64,000 nucleotides of DNA. Source: Meconema thalassinum. Its lineage: Eukaryota > Arthropoda > Insecta > Orthoptera > Tettigoniidae. A model generated the notes under the pieces. It ran no database searches, had not been told where the DNA came from, and worked only from the letters and a program-made list of their open reading frames with translations. Below are positions 57,700-64,000 of this stretch, in pieces (positions within the stretch are counted from its first letter, which is position 1; each line of letters starts with the position of its first letter). The stretch spans positions 18,326,716-18,390,715 of the forward strand of contig OX336392.1 in assembly GCA_946902985.2 (NCBI GenBank). The letters run 5' to 3'. The position numbers and the translations under genes are program-made.

Positions 57700-57835
57700 G
57701 CTACAAATGACAGTTTGCACAGTAGTGTGGTGATATCACTCTTCCAGGTGCTTTGTGGTTTACCAACAGGTAATTCCTTATATCTCTGAGGATCATCCTG
57801 TTGCCCTCCATCCTTAGACGATGACCAACTCGCTT
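57700..57835 (-). pseudogene. Possible LINE C-terminal scrap
   Basis: Minus-strand reading 'SKRVGHRLRMEGNRMILRDI' resembles the 'GH..RM..NR.....' stretch of LINE C-termini. It is short and without a second motif. Confidence 0.3.
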
Positions 57836-57839
57836 GGAA

Positions 57840-58205
57840 TCTTTTACTGTTTATAATGTCACACTTGCTGTCGGAGTGTGTGAATTTCTTTACTCGATCT
57901 ATGTTTTCCTATTTTCCAATTTTGAAAGGCGACAAAAATCACGACACGCATGTCATACATTGTTGGCTTATTATAGAACCCCTTTGAATTTAGTAGGCCG
58001 TGTTCATAATGGCAAAATTAATCTCGGGATTTTCCGCCAACACAAAGTTCATCTCTCTACTAGAAAGCGCTATAGTGTTAAGAAGCTTAGATATCTAATC
58101 TGTCAAACAAGAAATCCTAAATAGGACAAAGAAAGCATCAAACTTCTATAATCCCAGTTTGGAACTTACTCTGGGACAAGAAAACACCCCAACTAGGGAC
58201 CACGA
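57840..58205. other. No gene seen
   Basis: A 96-codon ORF on the plus strand (57834-58124) has no motif I recognise. Confidence 0.45.
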
Positions 58206-58211
58206 TAAGCC

Positions 58212-58565
58212 TCATTTTACATTCTGGCATCTGTTCATTTTTCGCTTGATCCACGTTGTCTTCATGAGCTCACAGTGTTTAGCACGACGACGTTCCTCTG
58301 TCCATTTCGCACCAGTTGTCCGTTTTTCGTCCCGGAAAGTCCCAAACGTCTTGATGACTGCTCTATAAAGATTTCGGTCTTGTGCATCTTCTGCTCGTAT
58401 CCCCATTTCTTTAAGATTTTTCTGGACGTTAACGTGCCATGGCATTGTCGTTTTCGGTTTTGAGACAAAGATACTGAAGATACGTTTCGTCCATCGGGAG
58501 TCGATCATCCGTCGTATATGACCGTAGAAGCAAACTCTGCATTTTTGCATTGTGTCTGTGATCTT
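58212..58565 (-). pseudogene. LINE C-terminal fragment, family D
   Basis: An open frame of about 112 codons reads 'CFYGHIRRMIDSRWTKRIF', 'WHVNVQKNLKEMGI', 'AQDRNLYRAVIKTFGTF' and 'GAKWTEERRRAKHCELMKT'. The order (YGH..RM, D..W, DR..FR, W.EER...H...MK) is that of the C-terminal tail of a common arthropod LINE group. The RT is missing, so it is a 5'-truncated insertion. Confidence 0.7.
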
Positions 58566-58569
58566 CTCT

Positions 58570-59025
58570 ACCTTAGAGTATATTTCTTGCCTGGATTTTC
58601 TGATGTCGATGCCATTTTTGTAGTCCGGACATACGATATTATGACTATTATTATTATTATTATTATTAACAGAGTCATAGCAAGGCCCAAACCGTTTTCT
58701 GTAAACTTTATTTTCAAAAATCTGAAATTAATATTGTTGATTCTTGGTAATACTCCCTGTTTCAGCACCATAAATTACAATAGACCAAATAATTGTGTAA
58801 TTAGTTTTGTGTTACTTTTTAGTAGCTTAGGTTCTAGAAATTACTGAATTTACCATCCTCGCATTTGCTTTATAAACTGTTTACTTTATTCACATAATTC
58901 CCCCTTTTCTTGATCAGTTCAAAAACAATTTGTCAATTCCCCAAACATCGCAGCAATGGAAGAAACATTACAAAATACCAGCCACATTTCCTTTATTAAC
59001 TGCAGAGATGATGTTTGTATTTATC
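58570..59025. other. No gene seen; short ATT repeat
   Basis: AT-rich, with an ATT microsatellite near 58645-58668. Confidence 0.5.
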
Positions 59026-59027
59026 TA

Positions 59028-59442
59028 TTTAGCGTGTAGCGTTTAGTGCCGGGAGTTTCCGAGGACATGTTTGGCTCGCCAGAGGCTGTAGCTGCTTCAA
59101 GCAGACACCCATGGGGTGAGCTAGAAATTCAATCCAATTTCAAGTAGTTCCAACTTTCGCCACCAGACGTCACTGATACCTAATGGTGAACGTCGGAACT
59201 TTCATAGAGCGTTTCAACGAAATCTAACCTAGAAATTTAGCTTTACATAAGTTTAGTTAGTGGAAGGATCTTTTAAATGCCATAAAACTATGACATGGGA
59301 CCGCCGGCTTGACTTCCCCTCCGAAGGAAGGCATACTGAGGGATTTTGACGCTCTTAAAAATCCGATGACTTCGGCCAGATTTGAACCCTCAATCTTGGG
59401 CACAGCAGTGCAGCATGCTACCGACTACGCCACCGAAGCCGC
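59028..59442 (-). mobile_element. tRNA-headed SINE, family 1, tail type 1, copy 3
   Basis: Head at 59442; A box 'TGGCGTAGTCGGTAGCATG' and B box 'GGGTTCAAATCTGG' with changes. Full tail with 'GCTTGAAGCAGCTACAGCC' and 'CATGTCCTCGGAAACTCC'. No clear target duplication. Confidence 0.85.
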
Positions 59443-59546
59443 GTATGTTGGTGGTATTGATGTTGATCAAGAAGCAGATATTATTCCTTATTGCAAATTT
59501 TAGAATTACGGCTTGAAATTAAAATATTACCGTATTAATCTCTTAG

Positions 59547-60045
59547 GCGGCTTCGGTGGCATAGTCGGTAGCATGCTGAACTGCTGTGCCCAAGATTGCG
59601 GGTTCAAACCCGGCCGAAGTCGTGGAATTTTTTAAGAGCGTAAAATGTCCCTCTGCATGCCTTTGGAGGGGAAGTAAAGCCGGCAGGCCCATGTCATAGA
59701 TTTATGGCATGTAAAAGAATCTTCCACTAACAACAATTGTGTAAGCTAAATTTGTAGGTTAGATTTAATTAATGCTCTATTAGTTCCAACATTCGCCGCC
59801 AGGTGCCAGTTGTGGTGGCATCTAGTAGCCAAGTTCGTGGCTAGGTTTTGTAGATGGTAGCATTTGGTAGCAAAAGTAGGAACTACTTGAAATTGATCAT
59901 CTGCAGTCCTTACCTGAATCACAGATAACACACACTAATACAGCCATCACAATTAACACCGGTTATCAGACAGATTCTACACACACCCAAAGTACACGGG
60001 GCTACATGACCGCGTTGTCGCAGCCCCTAAACTGAGGAACTGGCC
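59547..60045 (+). mobile_element. tRNA-headed SINE, family 1, tail type 2, copy 2
   Basis: Head 'GGCGGCTTCGGTGGCATAGT', B box 'GGGTTCAAACCCGG', then the shared body and the family 2 tail ('TACACGGGGCTACATGACCG'). Parallel to 53533-54044. Confidence 0.9.
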
Positions 60046-60319
60046 AACAGTTTATCTGTTCATAAAAGCTTCTTTTTCTTTCTTCTTCTTTTCAAGTTCT
60101 CTCCTATCTCAGAAATGGTTCACACCATATAATTTCCCCCCGTAATTCTCAGCTGATGAAATTCATGAAACAGTCGGAGAAAATATGTGAGTAACAGCAG
60201 CATATTTTAAAAAATCGAAGTTCTGAAGCTGACGGGGATGTTATTAATAGTTTTTAAAGAGGCTTTGGCCAGGCCACAAGCATTACAATTTAGTTCGTAT
60301 TTTGCCCTTAATCTCACAA

Positions 60320-60395
60320 TACATTGTTGGTGATTCTTTAGGGGCTTGTGATATCTGTACTAATGGGTGTATTTGTAATCAATATAGGATTTGGG
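60320..60395 (-). mobile_element. SINE family 2, tail part, separated by a LINE insertion
   Basis: 'TGTACTAATGGGTGTATTTG' corresponds to the tail region of the copy at 62014 ('TGTACTAGTGTCTGTATTTG'). The rest of this SINE is at 61099-61345; the LINE at 60396 split it. Confidence 0.65.
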
Positions 60396-61098
60396 ATGTA
60401 CAGGAGCAACTCAATGCATGGGAGGAAGTAGTGGTGATAACAACACGTGAGAAGGACAGAGTATACTCTGGGATAAAGTTAGGCGGAAAGCAGTTGAAGA
60501 GAGTGCAGAGCTTCACGTATCTGGGAAGTGTCATTGAAGAAAATAGGGGAAATGCCTGGGAATTAGATGAAAGAGGAAGGTGTGCTGATGGATTCTTCAA
60601 GAGTGTTAGAGGCCTGATATGGAGCAAGGATGTGCCACAGAAATGTAAAGGGATCCTGTACAAGACTTACTTTGTGCCGATCCTAACGTATGGATCAGAA
60701 ACTTGGGTGATGAGGGAGAGAGATAAAAGCAGAATACAAGCAGTGGAAATGAAGTTTCTGAGGAGTCGTATAGGTGTAACCAGAATGGACAGAGTCAGAG
60801 AAATATTAAAGGAAGAACCCTTACAGGATAGGATTGAAAAATCAAGGCTACAGTGGTATGGACACGTGAAAAGAATGGCAGAAGAGAGAATACCACGGAA
60901 AATATTGGAAATGGAGTGGAAGAAAAAGAGACCAAGGGATAGGTGGATAAAGGGGGTGAAGAAAATTGTCGAGAGAAAAGGAGTTAATTGGACAACAGTG
61001 ACAGAAGAGAAGTGGTAGATGGACAGAAAACGATGGAGAGGCTTGTGCTCCGAGCAGACCCAACCTACGGTTGGAAACTGCTCTAGTTGATGATGATG
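60396..61098 (+). pseudogene. LINE 3' end, open for about 207 codons, inserted in a SINE
   Basis: Frame from 60398 to 61018: 'VQEQLNAWEEVVV' (last RT helix), 'KRVQSFTYLGSVIEENRG', 'YFVPILTYGSETWVM', 'RIQAVEMKFLRSRIG', 'LQWYGHVKRMAEERIPRKIL' and 'RPRDRWIKGVKKIVER'. The tail is GATGATGATGAT. Flanks ATAGGATTTGGG (60384-60395) and ATAGGATTTGAG (61099-61110) match at 11 of 12 positions, a target duplication within a SINE family 2 copy. 5'-truncated, but the remaining frame is intact, so this is one of the younger LINE copies here. Confidence 0.85.
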
Positions 61099-61345
61099 AT
61101 AGGATTTGAGTAGGAAGCGACCGTGATCTCAGCATTTGCTTGGAGTAGAAGTGAGAAACCACAGAAAACCACTTCCAGGATGGCTGAGGTACGAATTGAA
61201 CCACCTCTTCTCATCTCTGCCTCACGAGGCTGAGTGTACCCCATTTCAGCCCCCGGACCAGAATTAAATTTCTTGGCAGAGCCGGGGATCGAACCCGGGC
61301 CTCTCCGGTGACAGCCAAGAATGGTAGCCACTACGCAACGATTTA
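61099..61345 (-). mobile_element. SINE family 2, head and body part
   Basis: Head 'GCGTAGTGGCTACCATTCTT' and B box 'GGGTTCGATCCCCGGC' on the minus strand, the best preserved of the family. Its tail lies beyond the LINE at 60320-60395. The head ends 35 bases from the polyadenylation signal of the host gene. Confidence 0.85.
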
Positions 61346-61379
61346 AATAAAGAAAAGAACATCCTGAATTTTTAAATAA

Positions 61380-61385
61380 TTTATT
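61380..61385 (-). terminator. Polyadenylation signal AATAAA of the host gene
   Basis: Minus strand AATAAA about 205 bases after the stop codon at 61588. Cleavage would fall near 61365. Confidence 0.7.
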
Positions 61386-61587
61386 TTGTGAGTTTCTGAA
61401 TGGGTATATTTACAATGGAAAGATGATCTAATGAAACACTAAGTACCCTACACAAATGCATTCATTCCCTTTCCTTTTAAATTCAGGAGAAAATATTTCT
61501 CCATGATTCTGAAGCTTACTAGATGCTCTTCCGATCTGTCTGCAGAACATATTCTCTCCTTTCAAAGCTTGTATTCCAGCATCAATC

Positions 61588-63250
61588 TCAATTATTCTTT
61601 TCAACTTCCTTCAGATGATCTACAATCTCTTCTAGTTTCCTACGTCTATGTACAAGATGCTGAGGAGGTCGGGACTGTTCCGGCTGGGCATTTGCTGAGC
61701 ATTCTGGGTACAGCTGAAATACACCAGGTTGGATTCCTCGCTGAGCTGCTGGAAATCCTGTCCCAGGTTGAAAAGAAGAATGTGGAATGCTAGGAATTTG
61801 TTCCAAAGGGGCATTTGACTGCAAGTACAATCTACAAAGAAAACATGTAATGATATTATTTATTAATAACAGAATATTCAAATGAGTTTTTTTTTTCCTT
61901 TCTATCTACTGTATTTGAAAAGTGTGTCATATTTACGGAACCAAATGTAGACTTAGGGAAACTGGGGAGTATTTTGACTTGCAAGTAAAATTCATCAAAT
62001 TCATAAAGTCAAAGTGCTCGGGTGTGTATGGGATTTGTGTGATAACCTGTGTTATTGTGATGGCTGTACTAGTGTCTGTATTTGTAAATTGGGGATAGTA
62101 ATGGGAACGAGGCAACCGTGGCCTTACGTTAGGAACCATCCTGGCATTTGCCTGGAATACAAGTGGGGAAACCATGGAAAACCTCTTCCATGGATTCGAA
62201 CCGCCTCTTATCAGTTTTGCCTCACGAAGCTGGGTGTACCCCGTTCCAACTCTCACACGAGAATCCAAATTTCTTGGTAGAGCCGTCAATCGAACCCGAC
62301 CTCTGGTGTGACAGCTAAGAACGCTAGCCACTACACCACGAGGTGGTTTAATCAGGAGCTTAATACAGAAACATGTGTAAATTAGAAAACATTTTACTAT
62401 AAATGATAAAACTTTACTTTTTCTCATGGCAATTTTTGAATTTTGGTAATTACATGCGACAGGGTACCATTAATTTTACTGATTCTGAGGGGTAATTAAT
62501 TAGGAATGGATCATTTTTACCTCCATTCTGACGTTGTTGAAACGCACTAAGTCCACACTTTTGACAAATCCTTTTTACGGCGATTTTGCGTCCTAGGAAG
62601 CAAGATGCACGTTTTGGTGTTGAATAGAACCATGTTCTGGCAGTGCTTGTGCTATTACCACAGCCGTCAAGTTAGTTATTTCCAGTTTAAAGGAACTTAG
62701 TCCAGCAGTTAGTGCGTTTCAACATAACAAAATAACAGTTATTACATTCATGTTACCTTTCTTTTCAGGCTTCCGGATACATCAGTTCATTTATAAATAA
62801 AGGAAATAAATTAAGAATGTGAATGATATTCCTCGCTCAAAGGTTTTGCTCGTTCCATGTTGAAATGGACCAAGTCCAGTTACGTATTTTGTCAATAAAA
62901 GTGTTAGTAACACACAGAAGAATGCTATTTTGGTTTTATTATGTGTGTATGTGCACTTTCCACATACAAAAAACTGTGTCTCATGTTTCAGTACAAGAGC
63001 GGAAAATCGGTTCTTTTGTGTTTATCTCAAAACTAAAAAAATTGGACTTGCTGCCTTTCAACAACAAGCTATTCAATTATAACTCTTAATATAATGGATG
63101 AGAGTGGACAACATGCAGTAATTTGACTAACCTTTGATGTGGATCCCAGAAGCCTTCATTACAATGATTAAATGTTGCACAGGTTTTATCAAGATTTCTA
63201 TTCAGTGTTGGTGGAAAACCAGATTGCAACATTCTACCAGGAGCTCTTGC
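61588..63250 (-). CDS. 3' end of an unrecognised host gene, two coding exons
   Basis: Exon 63250-63132 (119 bases) follows the acceptor 'TTTTATGCTTTTAG' and ends 'CATCAAAG' before GTTAG. Only one of its frames is open ('ARAPGRMLQSGFPPTLNRNL', then 'CATFNHCNEGFWDPHQ'). It leaves two bases over. The last exon starts at 61831 after 'TTTTCTTTGTAG', and its first base completes AGA (R). It continues 'LYLQSNAPLEQIPSIPHSSF' and ends 'KLEEIVDHLKEVEKNN' with TGA at 61588. The tail is P/Q-rich and then a charged helix. Matching phases, both splice sites, and a 3' UTR with AATAAA support a real gene. Earlier exons lie beyond 64000. I do not recognise the family. Confidence 0.7.
62014..62345 (-). mobile_element. 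SINE family 2 in the host gene intron
   Basis: Head at 62345 ('CGTGGTGTAGTGGCTAGCGT'), B box 'GGGTTCGATTGACGGC', body and tail to about 62014. It lies in the 1.3 kb intron between the two exons, same strand as the gene. Confidence 0.85.
62535..62724. mobile_element. 190-bp inverted-repeat element in the intron
   Basis: TGTTGAAACGCACTAA at 62535-62550 and its exact inverse at 62709-62724. Length and lack of ORF suggest a small MITE. No target duplication was identified. Confidence 0.55.
62725..63131. other. Remaining intron, nothing recognised
   Basis: An 88-codon plus-strand ORF here (62823-63089) has no motif and overlaps the intron antisense. Confidence 0.5.
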
Positions 63251-63539
63251 CTAAAAGCATAAAATAATAAACAAGGTCACATCTAGGGTATGTCTAAAAC
63301 TAGCAAGGATTAGTATTTTGTTTTCTCTACAGGTACATGGTATAGGCTACCCTGGAAGAGGATCGGATCATGAACAAAGGTCAAACATGGCAAAAGGTAG
63401 CTAGGGAGAGACAATAAGACAGTACTAAAGCCCAGTGGCATAATTACGGGACGGGGGATTATTAGGGTTTTATTTTGAATAAAGCTAATTTTCGGATTGT
63501 TGACAAACGACTGGATTATGTACATTTATGCTTACTGCC
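63251..63539. other. Intron upstream of the penultimate exon
   Basis: Nothing recognised apart from the pyrimidine-rich acceptor region directly next to the exon. Confidence 0.5.
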
Positions 63540-63816
63540 AGAGTTGTGTCCAAATAGGTGATGGCTATTCAGAGTGGTTCGACACTAAGTAGGGTGTACA
63601 GCAAGGCAGCGCTCTATCACCGCTTTTATTCATTACTTTAATGGATGAAATAAGACCTCCGAGTTTAATGCTTTAGCATTTGAAGATGATGTTGTAATAT
63701 GGGGTGAAAATGAGGCTGAAATACAACAGAAGCTGAATGTTTGGAATGTTATAATCAGGCTATTTGGTCTGAATATAGGCAAGTCCAAAACGGTAGTGAT
63801 GCCCGTTAGTCGATAA
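63540..63816 (+). pseudogene. LINE reverse transcriptase palm fragment
   Basis: Frames read 'SCVQIGDGYSEWFDTK', stop, 'GVQQGSALSPLLFITLMDEI', then 'LAFEDDVVIWGENEAEIQQK' and 'FGLNIGKSKTVVMPVSR'. The 'GVRQG..LSP.LF' and YADD boxes are recognisable, but YADD has become FEDD. A TAG precedes GVQQG and a frame change follows 'MDEIRP'. It stops at 63816, so both ends are lost. Confidence 0.75.
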
Positions 63817-64000
63817 AACATCTGTACTATAGGATGACCAGATAAAAAAGAATGTTGGGGGCAGGACTCACAGTAAGTTGCTGCTGTAGAGCTTCCCTCA
63901 CTTGGCACTACGACTCTACCTTGCAGAAGCACAAAGTCCTACGACAAAGAAACCAGTAGGAGCGAGAAAGAGAGAGAGACACTTCCCCTACATGACGCAC
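63817..64000. other. No feature seen
   Basis: GA-rich at the end (GAGAGAGAGAG); no motif. Confidence 0.5.

Overview
The window is a repeat-dense stretch of a large animal genome, almost certainly an insect. Evidence is the piggyBac-, hAT- and DUF4817-type remnants, several tRNA-headed SINE families, many 5'-truncated LINE tails, the low GC content and the near absence of host exons. The SINE heads and the 5S-derived SINE resemble repeats I associate with Polyneoptera (crickets/katydids, cockroaches). That placement is inference from memory, not a search.

Layout. 1-25.5 kb is a mosaic of old repeats. It holds SINEs with recognisable A/B boxes, LINE 3' ends, two copies of a 1.05 kb repeat with inverted 12-bp ends (called SIR here), a piggyBac-like deletion derivative with TTAA-type flanks, and four hAT-like elements with 8-bp target-site duplications (two from one family in opposite orientation). 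One hAT copy sits inside a LINE.

25,740-51,310 is one composite LTR retrotransposon of the Ty3/gypsy type, read on the minus strand. Its LTRs are about 5.06 kb, which is exceptional. The order on the plus strand is LTR1 / internal region / LTR2 (truncated) / second internal region (truncated) / LTR3. The outer ends are flanked by ATAC on both sides, so the array looks like one insertion that later became tandem by recombination and then suffered a deletion of about 4.4 kb with a TTAATG microhomology at the junction. The complete internal copy encodes an intact Gag-protease ORF. Its pol is dead: the reverse transcriptase fingers/palm are missing, there is a frameshift and three in-frame stops, and an exact 79-bp duplication near the integrase C-terminus is read in two different frames. 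A SIR element lies in the leader of both internal copies, and a SINE interrupts LTR1 only.

51.3-61 kb is another SINE/LINE mosaic with several clean nested insertions: a 5S rRNA-derived SINE with an 11-bp duplication, a 1.2 kb element carrying a 44-bp minisatellite inserted in a LINE with a 14-bp duplication, and a LINE inserted in a SINE.

61.4-63.3 kb holds the only convincing host gene: two minus-strand coding exons with matching splice phases, a stop codon and an AATAAA signal. They form the 3' end of an unrecognised protein whose intron contains a SINE and a small inverted-repeat element. There is no CRISPR array, no functional rRNA or tRNA gene and no prokaryotic content.
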